A stretch of DNA of 7,454 bases from an uncultured Clostridia bacterium. Lineage in GTDB: Bacteria; Bacillota; Clostridia; Christensenellales; UBA1242. The notes under the pieces are model-generated. The model was given only the letters and a program-made list of their open reading frames with translations. It had not been told where the DNA came from and did not search any database. Shown here one piece after another: positions 1-6,310 of this stretch (the stretch's first letter is position 1; each line of letters starts with the position of its first letter). Position numbers and translations under genes: made by a program. Location of the stretch: assembly GCA_947303145.1 (NCBI GenBank), contig CAMYXB010000049.1, positions 1 through 7,454 on the forward strand. Direction: 5' to 3'.

Positions 1-57
1 CCCACGAACGTGGGTGGCGCAGTAGCCGACAGGCTACCGGCAATCTCTTCCTATTAG
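1..57 (+). CDS. C-terminal fragment of an unidentified protein
   Basis: The first reading frame is open from the window edge to a TAG at 55-57 and encodes 18 residues ending in VADRLPAISSY. A strong hairpin terminator begins ten bases after the stop, as expected at the end of a transcription unit. Codon choice (AGG, CTA, TCC) resembles the other genes here. Frame 3 is also open across the edge, but it would end inside the terminator stem at 92 and reads less like protein. The fragment is too short for me to assign a family, and I recognise none. The gene converges on ddh. Confidence 0.6.
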   Translation, partial: PTNVGGAVADRLPAISSY

Positions 58-66
58 AAAATACAC

Positions 67-100
67 AAAAACTCTACTCGGTATATGGGTAGAGTTTTTT
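67..100. terminator. Bidirectional intrinsic terminator between the left-edge gene and ddh
   Basis: A 13-bp stem (67-79 with 87-99, one G-U pair) closes a 7-nt loop at 80-86. The plus strand ends in six T (95-100) and the minus strand in five T (from 71-67). It therefore can end transcription from the plus-strand gene on the left and from ddh on the right. Confidence 0.85.
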
Positions 101-184
101 GATGAAAGAAATTAAATGAGGCGAAGATGTTTTGCATCCATATTATTTCAATAAGACGTGTTGTTTTGTATCATGATAAAACAT

Positions 185-1165
185 CTATATATACTTTGAC
201 ACCAAGTTGGGCTTGGGGAGAGGGGAGAGATACTTCAAAGGAATGTCGAAGAGGGTGAAGGTGCCATATTTTTTGGCACGAGCGAGGCTCTTCAATGCGT
301 TAAGGCCGATGAGCAGACATTCGGCAGTAAAGAGCGGATTGCTGTCGAGATTGAGGGAAAAATTCATGTCAAAATGGTTTTCCTTGATAGAAAAACTCTT
401 GAATACTTCTCCTCGATGGAATAACTTTTGTTTCATTTTATTCAATCTAGTTTGCGATACAAAATGGACTCTGACATCATATCCTTCAAAATAATCTGGC
501 ACATGACAGATTATTTCCCTTAACGCTCTCTTGCTGGCAGAATGCTCCTTGTGGACATAGCACACCCTTTTGTGCTTTTGCTTATCTGGGACATATTCCC
601 CATCTTTGCACTGCTTTATGGCTCTGGCTACGGGAATAGTATAACTCAGGGCGTCCTTTACTCCACCTATTTGTCTTAGAGCATTGCTATGCCCTTGGCT
701 TATGCCTTTACCCCAAAAAGTGGTGGCATCACCCTCACTTATGCTCGACAAAAGGCATCTCATCATGCTAAAAAGTCCCGGGTCCCACCCACAAGCGACT
801 AGAGAGGTGGTCTTGCTCTCCTTGTTCACCTTGCCAAGCGAAGATATATATTCGCTCATTTTTGCATGATTGTCATAACAATCAATGGTGTTGAATATCC
901 TTGCACACTTTATGGATAATTCTTCCATATCTGAAAAACTTCCACCGCAGAGAAAGAGATAGTCTATCCTATTCTCGAAAGAAGGCAAATCGTCAGTTTT
1001 AGCTAGCAATGTGCCATATGGCGACACAAGCCCCTCTCTTTTCGAAAAAATGGCGACAAGGCACATATCCTCACGAGCATATATCCTACTCTCCAGCGCT
1101 TGCCCCAACTTGCCATACCCCACGATGCCCACTTTCACACCCTTGAAATACTCTATCTCTTTCAT
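185..1165 (-). CDS. ddh: meso-Diaminopimelate D-dehydrogenase
   Basis: NADPH-dependent enzyme (EC 1.4.1.16) that reductively aminates tetrahydrodipicolinate to meso-diaminopimelate in one step, bypassing the acylated intermediates of the usual lysine pathway. The product feeds lysine and peptidoglycan synthesis in the cytoplasm. At 326 residues it matches the family length (about 320 in Corynebacterium). Visible features: an N-terminal Rossmann dinucleotide motif GYGKLG (16-21), TIDCYDNH (93-100), CGWDPG (125-130), FWGKGISQGHS (150-160), HKRVC (198-202), and the substrate-pocket residues equivalent to Thr176, Arg200, His250 and Asn276. The start ATG at 1165 is preceded by AGGGGG at five-base spacing. 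The upstream region has AT-rich -10-like sequence but no convincing -35. It is transcribed away from the tRNA-Ser gene and looks monocistronic. No key residue appears to be missing. Confidence 0.95.
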   Translation of the reverse strand: MKEIEYFKGVKVGIVGYGKLGQALESRIYAREDMCLVAIFSKREGLVSPYGTLLAKTDDLPSFENRIDYLFLCGGSFSDMEELSIKCARIFNTIDCYDNHAKMSEYISSLGKVNKESKTTSLVACGWDPGLFSMMRCLLSSISEGDATTFWGKGISQGHSNALRQIGGVKDALSYTIPVARAIKQCKDGEYVPDKQKHKRVCYVHKEHSASKRALREIICHVPDYFEGYDVRVHFVSQTRLNKMKQKLFHRGEVFKSFSIKENHFDMNFSLNLDSNPLFTAECLLIGLNALKSLARAKKYGTFTLFDIPLKYLSPLPKPNLVSKYI

Positions 1166-1275
1166 ATTTTCCCCCTATCTTTCATTATTTATATGAAAAA
1201 ATAGAGTGATTTAACACTACCAGAGTAGGAATACACGAAAATAAATAAATTTTCAATAAAAAATGCAAAAAACTC

Positions 1276-1304
1276 TTGCAAATTCCCATTAAATGTCGTA
1301 TAAT
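1276..1304 (+). promoter_or_regulatory. Sigma-A promoter of tRNA-Ser
   Basis: The -35 box TTGCAA (1276-1281) and the -10 box TATAAT (1299-1304) are separated by exactly 17 nt. Transcription would start near 1311, a few bases before the mature tRNA 5' end at 1319. The perfect -10 fits a stable-RNA gene. Confidence 0.88.
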
Positions 1305-1318
1305 CACAAAGTGAACTT

Positions 1319-1406
1319 GGAGGGGTGTCCGAGTGGTCTAAAGTGCGCGCTTGGAAAGCGCGTGTGGGGCAACCCACCGCAGGTCCGAATCCTGTCCCCT
1401 CCGCCA
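1319..1406 (+). tRNA. tRNA-Ser (anticodon GGA)
   Basis: An 88-nt class II tRNA with a long variable arm. The acceptor stem GGAGGGG (1319-1325) pairs with CCCCTCC (1396-1402), followed by discriminator G and an encoded CCA (1404-1406). The D-loop carries GAGTGGTCTAAAG. The anticodon stem is CGCGC/GCGCG and its 7-nt loop TTGGAAA holds GGA at 1353-1355, reading UCC and UCU serine codons. The variable arm GTGGGGCAACCCAC and the T-arm with GGTCCGAATCC complete the fold. The long variable arm and discriminator G are serine identity features. It has its own promoter and terminator. Confidence 0.97.
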
Positions 1407-1413
1407 CACATGC

Positions 1414-1446
1414 GCTGCACGAACTCGCTGCTCGTGCGGTTTTTTT
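1414..1446 (+). terminator. Intrinsic terminator of tRNA-Ser
   Basis: Stem GCACGA (1417-1422) pairs with TCGTGC (1432-1437) and is extended outward by three further pairs including wobbles (1414-1416 with 1438-1440). A run of seven T follows (1440-1446), eight bases after the encoded CCA region. Confidence 0.85.
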
Positions 1447-1520
1447 ATAAATTTTTCTTACTGCAGAATAAGGAGTAATTGAGTTAAAAATTATATTTTT
1501 TGTGTTATTAAAATTAGGTA

Positions 1521-1549
1521 TTGAAAATTGAGGCACTAGAATGTATAAT
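1521..1549 (+). promoter_or_regulatory. Sigma-A promoter of the transglutaminase-like gene
   Basis: TTGAAA (1521-1526) and TATAAT (1544-1549) are spaced by 17 nt, an almost perfect match. The expected transcription start, about 1556, falls at the Shine-Dalgarno AAGGAG (1556-1561), which gives an unusually short leader of about 12 nt. Confidence 0.85.
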
Positions 1550-1567
1550 TGAAATAAGGAGAAAAAA

Positions 1568-2743
1568 GTGATCGTAAAGAATATCGAGCAGTTTAATGAT
1601 TTTTTCGCCTCAAATGGTCAAAACTCACTTGTCTTGACCTTGTTTGAAGATGACAAAATTACTCAAAATGGGCTTGACCTAGTGACATATCTGGCGGAAA
1701 ATATAGACAAATTAAGTGATGAAGTGCATGAGGTTATCTTAAATATCCCTTATGAAAAATTGCCCAAATCTGTTTTTGAATATTTTTTCAAACTAAATGA
1801 GAAATTGGCACAAAAAGAAAGTGCTACTTTGAAATTTTGCGTAAAACATAGCCAAACTATTGACGTATTTGATACTAGGTCGGCAAATATATATTGGGAC
1901 TTCGACACTATCTTTAACGCAAATGTAGGGATAGATGATGTGTGCAGCTTTTTGAGAAGTAGTCCCCTTTCTCCTCTAGAAATGCTGGCATATATTCATC
2001 ACTACATCTCCACTCTAGCACCTTATTCCCAATCAAATGGGATTGTATACTCGTGGAAAAACAAGGACCAGTTCTTCGCTGGTGCATACCAAAAATTGCC
2101 CGAAGTAGTTTGTGCGGGGTTCTCTTCACTTATGAATGAAATTATTGACAACTTGAATATCCCAGAGATTAAGTGTGAGATTTTATCACTCGAAATTTTG
2201 AACAAAAAGAAGGGAAAAACTGAAAGTCATACCAGATGTCTTGTCACTATTCAGGACAGCAAATATGGTATAGATCAAGCCGTTTTCGATGACACTACTT
2301 GGGACAACATCTCAGTCACCGAGGAGAAGGCATGCTATGCACATTTTGCCATGCCCAACAACTCCCTAGATGACGAGTCCAACGCTCGTTATCACTACTC
2401 CTATCCCGACAAATTCGAATACGCTAAATGCAAGGCAAATATGGCCATTGTCGATGAGAACCTATCTTGTGACAACTACAACAGAAGTCTCAACAAAATA
2501 GACCAAAAAATGATAGAAACTGCATTTTTCAATATGTTAAGTTATTCGCACTCTGACAAATCTTTTGACGAGATATATGCTCTTTTAGAGAACATGGCGA
2601 AATCTTCCCTTGAAGAACAGACTAAAAGAGAGTTCGCTGGCAATTTGACAAGTGATGAGCCGCAGCTTACCAAAGAGCAGGCAAGGGCAATATTTGATGA
2701 GAAACGCAAACTAGACACCACAATAATTGATATGGGAATATAA
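1568..2743 (+). CDS. Transglutaminase-like domain protein, function unknown
   Basis: A 391-residue protein starting at GTG 1568, chosen because AAGGAG lies six bases upstream and a strong promoter precedes it. Residues 132-245 fit the transglutaminase-like (papain-type) core: SPLEMLAYIHHYISTLAPY (132-150 region) as the leading helix, VVCAGFSSLMNEII (180-193) with the nucleophile Cys182, SHTRCLV with His221, and YGIDQAVFDDTTWD with Asp236, the expected Cys-His-Asp order and spacing. The N-terminal 120 residues and the C-terminal 140 acidic, helical residues match nothing I recognise. There is no signal peptide or membrane segment, so it is probably cytoplasmic. Such folds may be proteases, peptidases or inactive binding modules; the substrate cannot be told from sequence. 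It is a single-gene unit that converges with the Cys-rich protein gene. Confidence 0.72.
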   Translation: MIVKNIEQFNDFFASNGQNSLVLTLFEDDKITQNGLDLVTYLAENIDKLSDEVHEVILNIPYEKLPKSVFEYFFKLNEKLAQKESATLKFCVKHSQTIDVFDTRSANIYWDFDTIFNANVGIDDVCSFLRSSPLSPLEMLAYIHHYISTLAPYSQSNGIVYSWKNKDQFFAGAYQKLPEVVCAGFSSLMNEIIDNLNIPEIKCEILSLEILNKKKGKTESHTRCLVTIQDSKYGIDQAVFDDTTWDNISVTEEKACYAHFAMPNNSLDDESNARYHYSYPDKFEYAKCKANMAIVDENLSCDNYNRSLNKIDQKMIETAFFNMLSYSHSDKSFDEIYALLENMAKSSLEEQTKREFAGNLTSDEPQLTKEQARAIFDEKRKLDTTIIDMGI

Positions 2744-2753
2744 CAAAAATATA

Positions 2754-2785
2754 AAAAGGATAAAGAAAGCAATCTTTATCCTTTT
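2754..2785. terminator. Bidirectional terminator hairpin after the transglutaminase-like gene
   Basis: A perfect 13-bp stem (2754-2766 with 2773-2785) closes loop AAGCAA, starting ten bases after the TAA stop at 2743. It ends in TTTT on the plus strand and is followed by TTTTTATATTTTT on the minus strand, so it can serve both convergent genes. Its right arm shares 2782-2785 with the next hairpin. Confidence 0.75.
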
Positions 2786-2825
2786 GTAATACCCCCCCAG
2801 ATAGTCTGGGGGGGGTATTACAAAA
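2782..2825. repeat. Near-perfect 44-nt inverted repeat with C7/G8 core
   Basis: TTTTGTAATA (2782-2791), seven C, and AGA are mirrored by TCT, eight G, and TATTACAAAA (2816-2825) around a 3-nt TAG loop. The result is a stem of 20 bp with one unpaired G. Eight A (2822-2829) follow on the plus strand, so the T-run lies on the minus strand before the hairpin, not after it. It is not a simple terminator for the minus gene, but it can pair in either transcript and competes with the adjacent hairpin for 2782-2785. Confidence 0.75.
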
Positions 2826-2856
2826 AAAATTGACTGCGAAGCCAAATTTTTTTTAT

Positions 2857-3378
2857 CTATTCTTCCTCATGACAGCCACAAGTGCAGTCGTCCCCGCACT
2901 CACAGTGTCCCTCGCCATGACAACCGCAATCGCAATCCTCATCACAATCACACTCATCATCGCAGTCACAGTCTTCGTCATCGCAGGTGCAGTCATCATC
3001 GCAATCATGACAGCCACAGCAATCTCCATCACAGGAGCCCTCTCTCACGTAGACATTGATGTCAAGATATACTATCTTGTATTCGAAATATTTTTTGAGC
3101 AATTCCTCATCGCTAGCCACATCGGGCAACTGATGTCCTGTGACCACCAAATTCTCCACCTCATCATCAAGAAGGTCTTGAAGATATTCCACGCAATCTT
3201 CCTCACTCTCGAAGTCCACTGCTCTGACATCTTTGAATCCGGGTAGGAACCCCTCGAACAAGGTATCTGTATCTTTGACATAACTTTTAACTAAAGCGGG
3301 GAAGACAGATGCCATAAGTGTCCTCTTGACTAACTTCTCTTCTACGAAATCATCATCGTAATCGTCTATTGTATCCAT
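2857..3378 (-). CDS. Small acidic protein with Cys/Asp/His-rich C-terminal tail
   Basis: 173 residues. Start ATG at 3378 has AGGAG at five-base spacing. Residues 1-113 are an acidic globular-looking region (FESEEDCVEYLQDLL, then a beta-like YKIVYLDINVYV) that I do not recognise. From 116 to 170 there are 19 Cys and 4 His set in Asp/Glu/Gly, mostly as CxC and CGCH units (for example DCDCDDECDC and CDCGCH), ending in HEEE. This composition resembles a metal-binding (Zn, Cu or Fe-S) tail. Spacing is irregular and fits no standard zinc-ribbon that I can name. There is no signal peptide, so it is probably cytoplasmic. The tail is encoded by near-repetitive trinucleotide-rich DNA, which makes length variation likely. 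It lies 68 nt after the hexapeptide-repeat gene with a possible promoter of its own. Confidence 0.75.
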   Translation of the reverse strand: MDTIDDYDDDFVEEKLVKRTLMASVFPALVKSYVKDTDTLFEGFLPGFKDVRAVDFESEEDCVEYLQDLLDDEVENLVVTGHQLPDVASDEELLKKYFEYKIVYLDINVYVREGSCDGDCCGCHDCDDDCTCDDEDCDCDDECDCDEDCDCGCHGEGHCECGDDCTCGCHEEE

Positions 3379-3400
3379 GTTTTCTCCTATATATTATGTT

Positions 3401-3429
3401 ATTATGGTATATATTTACACATTTGTATA
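3401..3429 (-). promoter_or_regulatory. Candidate promoter of the Cys-rich protein gene
   Basis: On the minus strand TATACA (3424-3429) and CATAAT (3401-3406) are 17 nt apart, matching four and five of six consensus bases. A second CATAAT lies at 3393-3398. The -35 box sits inside the palindrome at 3422-3433. Read-through from the upstream gene remains possible because no clear terminator separates them. Confidence 0.45.
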
Positions 3430-3433
3430 CAAA
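3422..3433. promoter_or_regulatory. Palindrome TTTGTATACAAA, possible operator
   Basis: A perfect 12-bp dyad located between two minus-strand genes. It overlaps the candidate -35 box of the Cys-rich protein gene, which is where a dimeric repressor would act. No cognate regulator is in the window, and AT-rich palindromes occur by chance. Confidence 0.35.
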
Positions 3434-3446
3434 AAGCAAGCGAATT

Positions 3447-4859
3447 TTACTCTTTACTATCGTTATTAGCGAAATATTTTCTAATTATCTCTTTTTTGAT
3501 GTCCTCTGGTAAAGAGTTGAGGTCTATACTATCGACAGAAATGCTCTCATTTTGAGCCTTGGGCTCTTCGGCTGTTTCGTCTATCTCCTTCTTCTTAGGT
3601 GAGAAGAAACTCTTGCCCATAAAGTCTTTAATGTTAGGCTTATGTTGCTCTTTAGTCTCTTTTGGTTCAGTAGGCTTAAGTGAGAAATGTGGCAAAGAGT
3701 GTATTTGAGTTCCTGCGCGAGGCGTGTTTTTCTCCAAATCAAACAATGCCCGCCTGTTTATTTCTTCATCATTTCTGTTTAATGGTGAAAACATGGATTT
3801 ATGTTCTTCTTGCTCATCTAATTCCTGCTCACGTCTAATTTCCATAAGGGCTTCTTGCATGGCTCTACGCCTCTCATCTAGCACTCTTTTTTCATCTTCA
3901 AAGTCAATAGAGTGATTAGTCAATCTTTGATTGTCCCCCTCATATGACCTGAGGGCTCTTCTCTGCTCTCTAAGTAGCGCCTCTTGTCTCATCTTGGCCA
4001 TTTCTTCCATAGTATAGAGTGATTCGGGGTGAGCGTCGTCATCATAGTCTGTGTCTATGTCGTGATGCTTGTTTATGGCGTCAAAATTGCTTATATCGTT
4101 ATATTTCTCTAAATCCGCAAACTTGTCTATATCTTTATATTTACTCAAATCGGCATATCTAGTCAAATCTGAATATCTGGATATATCGTCCTGCCTGCGC
4201 AAGTCGGCATAACTGGACATATCACTATGTCTGCGCAAATCTTCATAACTGGACAACTCTCCATATTTGCTGGTATCTAGTCTGCTGTATAGACTGTCAA
4301 GCATGTTTTTCTCCATCATTTGAGAAGGGTTTGGCTCAGTTATCTTTTCCAGTTCTTCTATCTCTGGCTCCTCCTCAAATAAGTCTTCTTCTTGTTCTAT
4401 CTCTTTCACTGGTTCTTTTTCTGGCTCTGTATTTAATATCTTCTCTGTCTCTATTTCTTCCGGTTTTCCCTTATCTACTGCGGGCTGAGATGTCTCTGTC
4501 TTATCTGGAGGGAGCAAGACCGGGCGAGAGGTAGATGCATCTTTTTTCTTTGAGAAGAGGCTCTCTTTATCCCTTCTCTGTCTATCTGGAGCGGGAGTTA
4601 TCTCGGCTTTATTCTCCTTGTCATGAGGCTTTCTAGTGAATTTTTTCTTAAAAAATCTATAGACTGCGACAAAAAAGCGAGCAACGGCTATAGCCACCAT
4701 TCTAATAGTCATAAAAATGCAGGAAAAAATTTTTCTTAAAAATCTCACCACTGCTTCTTTGGCTATAAAATATTGATTCTCGAGTTTGAAAAACTTGATG
4801 ACAATGAACAAAACGCCCACTATCACCACGAGAACGGCGAGAATTATAGCAAAAACCAT
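3447..4859 (-). CDS. Membrane-anchored protein with tandem hexapeptide repeats, function unknown
   Basis: 470 residues. Start ATG at 4859 has AAAGGGG eight bases upstream. Architecture: a transmembrane helix (about 2-22), a second hydrophobic, Arg/Lys-studded segment (about 43-70) ending in KKKFTRK, a disordered Pro/Glu/Lys linker (75-185) with acidic runs near 155-172, thirteen six-residue repeats (197-274; consensus S-[KR]-Y-x-D-[LI]), two charged helical or coiled-coil stretches (about 284-306 and 320-353), a second disordered stretch, and a short C-terminal helix (450-463). The positive charges after residue 70 suggest that most of the protein is cytoplasmic. I do not recognise the family. 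The layout (anchor, linker, repeat array, helices) resembles scaffold or envelope-associated proteins, but this is only inference. It follows the ComEC-type hydrolase gene after a 79-nt gap that contains a promoter. Confidence 0.8.
   Translation of the reverse strand: MVFAIILAVLVVIVGVLFIVIKFFKLENQYFIAKEAVVRFLRKIFSCIFMTIRMVAIAVARFFVAVYRFFKKKFTRKPHDKENKAEITPAPDRQRRDKESLFSKKKDASTSRPVLLPPDKTETSQPAVDKGKPEEIETEKILNTEPEKEPVKEIEQEEDLFEEEPEIEELEKITEPNPSQMMEKNMLDSLYSRLDTSKYGELSSYEDLRRHSDMSSYADLRRQDDISRYSDLTRYADLSKYKDIDKFADLEKYNDISNFDAINKHHDIDTDYDDDAHPESLYTMEEMAKMRQEALLREQRRALRSYEGDNQRLTNHSIDFEDEKRVLDERRRAMQEALMEIRREQELDEQEEHKSMFSPLNRNDEEINRRALFDLEKNTPRAGTQIHSLPHFSLKPTEPKETKEQHKPNIKDFMGKSFFSPKKKEIDETAEEPKAQNESISVDSIDLNSLPEDIKKEIIRKYFANNDSKE
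4038..4271 (-). repeat. Tandem 18-bp repeats encoding the hexapeptide array
   Basis: Thirteen in-frame units of six codons: SKYGEL, SSYEDL, RRHSDM, SSYADL, RRQDDI, SRYSDL, TRYADL, SKYKDI, DKFADL, EKYNDI, SNFDAI, NKHHDI and a degenerate DTDYDD. Units 2-3 and 4-5 form a 36-bp higher-order repeat: 4194-4217 and 4230-4253 agree at 20 of 24 bases, which suggests a later duplication of a unit pair. Most other units have diverged in DNA while keeping the protein pattern, which suggests selection on the motif. Confidence 0.9.
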
Positions 4860-4892
4860 GTCATTAGCCCCTTTACTAGTGAATTATATATA

Positions 4893-4921
4893 AGTATAAC
4901 ATAAAACTTCCCTATTGTGAA
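4893..4921 (-). promoter_or_regulatory. Candidate sigma-A promoter of the hexapeptide-repeat gene
   Basis: On the minus strand TTCACA (4916-4921) and TATACT (4893-4898) are 17 nt apart, each with five of six consensus bases. Start of transcription would be near 4886, about 27 nt before the ATG. No clear terminator lies upstream, so the gene may also receive read-through from the hydrolase gene. Confidence 0.6.
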
Positions 4922-4938
4922 GATTGAACTTAAATTTT

Positions 4939-6294
4939 TTACTTTTGTTTCGCTTTGCGAGATTTTTTGAACAAAATATAACTTAAAACTAGGAGCAAAA
5001 CTCCGCCAATTATCAGCACATATTTCCACTCTAGATAGAAGTCTGTGTTGCGATGGAAATGAGACTGAGTGGCTACTTTGTTCTCTATGGAGGAGTCTGC
5101 CGTCATGACTATGCTCCCCTCTTCGTCTGTCCTCCTTACCTGACAGCCACAAGATGTGAGGCGTGTCACTGCCTCGCTATGTGGGTGGCCATATTTATTG
5201 CCAGTGCCACAACTGATGACCGCTATCTCTGCAGTGACAGCGTTTAGAAAATTTGTCGATGAGGAATATTTACTGCCATGGTGACCTACCTGCAAAACGT
5301 CCACGTCAAAATATCCACTACTTACAAGAGGGCTATATTCCGTCAGGAACTCTTCCTCTTTCTCAGTGCTGGCATCTCCTGTGAATAGATATTTGGTATT
5401 CTGCAGATTGACGAGAATAATAGGAGAATAATCGTTGTTGGTGCTCTGTCTATCCTCAAGTGGTGTGAAAAAGTCTATAGAATAACCATATATACTCGTT
5501 TCATCGTATATTTTGACATCTCTAAAGTTGTATGTGATCTCACAGTTTTCGTTATACATGGACTGGGTGGTGTTGGACCACACATTGCTAGTGACCACTT
5601 TGAAATTGCTCTCATTTAGCCCTCTACTTTCCATATAATTGGACGAAACTTTGGGCACATAGGAGTGGAGCACTTCATATCTGTCATAAATCATGCAAGC
5701 ATTGCCTATATGGTCCTCGTCTGGATGAGTGAGAATGAGGTAATCTATAGTAGTGAATGTCATGCTGGAGAGATATTTTGACAGATTGTTGCGACTGCTG
5801 GCTGGGCCTGTGTCTATCATGACCACCTTGCCATCTGGGAGGAGGATAATGGTGCAGTCTCCCTGCCCTACGTCCACAAAATGCACCGAATATTCTCCCT
5901 CTGTAGATGAAAAGGCGAAAGAGGGTCTGTTGATTTCCTTCTCTATGCTGGTGGAGAATGGAATGGTGACGAGCAGTATTATCCAAAGGATAGCATATGT
6001 TATCACTTTCACTGCTAGATTTTTCGTGCTGGTTCTACCTGTAGCACTTTTTACAGCAGTGACGGACATATCTTTAAGTAAATTTTCTCCACTCACCACA
6101 CTTGTAGATGAACTACTCTTCCTCTTACTCTCCCCAGTATATCTTTTACTACTAGAAGTGGTCTTTTTGCTAGCATATTCCCTCTTTATTTTTGAACTAC
6201 TAGCCTTATTAGATGTTTTGTTGGTGCTTTTGTATATCTTTTTGCCTATCTTGAGTATATCATCAAGGCCAGATTTATTCTTATTGCTTGCCAT
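4939..6294 (-). CDS. Membrane-tethered ComEC/Rec2-type metallo-beta-lactamase-fold hydrolase
   Basis: 451 residues. Start ATG at 6294 has AGAGAGG at five-base spacing. A Ser/Lys/Thr-rich, probably cytoplasmic tail (1-92) leads to a transmembrane helix (about 93-113), a metallo-beta-lactamase domain (about 134-400), a second helix (about 424-442) and a basic end KKSRKAKQK. The positive-inside rule places the catalytic domain outside the membrane. Motifs: VDVGQGDC (140-147), MIDTG (159-163), LTHPDEDHIGN (188-198, with Asp192 in place of the second His of HxHxDH, as is common in ComEC relatives), FTGDAS (304-309), VGHHGS (336-341) and GHPHSE (369-374). ComEC's own lactamase domain is proposed to degrade one DNA strand during uptake, but this protein lacks the competence-domain channel, so a nuclease or phosphodiesterase role is only possible. 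It starts 16 nt after the patatin-like gene and is probably co-transcribed with it. Confidence 0.88.
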   Translation of the reverse strand: MASNKNKSGLDDILKIGKKIYKSTNKTSNKASSSKIKREYASKKTTSSSKRYTGESKRKSSSSTSVVSGENLLKDMSVTAVKSATGRTSTKNLAVKVITYAILWIILLVTIPFSTSIEKEINRPSFAFSSTEGEYSVHFVDVGQGDCTIILLPDGKVVMIDTGPASSRNNLSKYLSSMTFTTIDYLILTHPDEDHIGNACMIYDRYEVLHSYVPKVSSNYMESRGLNESNFKVVTSNVWSNTTQSMYNENCEITYNFRDVKIYDETSIYGYSIDFFTPLEDRQSTNNDYSPIILVNLQNTKYLFTGDASTEKEEEFLTEYSPLVSSGYFDVDVLQVGHHGSKYSSSTNFLNAVTAEIAVISCGTGNKYGHPHSEAVTRLTSCGCQVRRTDEEGSIVMTADSSIENKVATQSHFHRNTDFYLEWKYVLIIGGVLLLVLSYILFKKSRKAKQK

Positions 6295-6310
6295 GTTTTC
6301 CTCTCTTTAG

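Noticed and set aside
125..186. Inverted repeat AGATGTTTT / AAAACATCT around the end of ddh
   Set aside because: Only 9 bp of AT-rich stem with a loop of about 44 nt and no T-run; the hairpin at 67-100 explains termination better.
1189..1536. Minus-strand open frame of 115 codons across the tRNA region
   Set aside because: It runs antisense through the complete tRNA-Ser, its promoter and its terminator, has no ribosome binding site, and its protein sequence is low-quality.
2830..3246. Plus-strand open frame of 138 codons with a hydrophobic, Ala/Ile/Thr-rich start
   Set aside because: It is the antisense of the Cys/Asp-rich tail; Asp and Cys codons read backwards give Ile, Val, Ala and Thr. 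It has no ribosome binding site, and the minus-strand gene has a proper start.
4038..4271. CRISPR-like or intergenic tandem repeat
   Set aside because: The units are 18 bp, contiguous, in frame and without spacers, inside an open gene; they are protein repeats.
5753..6310. Plus-strand open frame of 185 codons that looks like a multi-pass membrane protein
   Set aside because: It lies antisense within the ComEC-type hydrolase gene. The hydrophobicity comes from reversed Ser/Lys/Glu codons, and the minus-strand frame carries all catalytic motifs.
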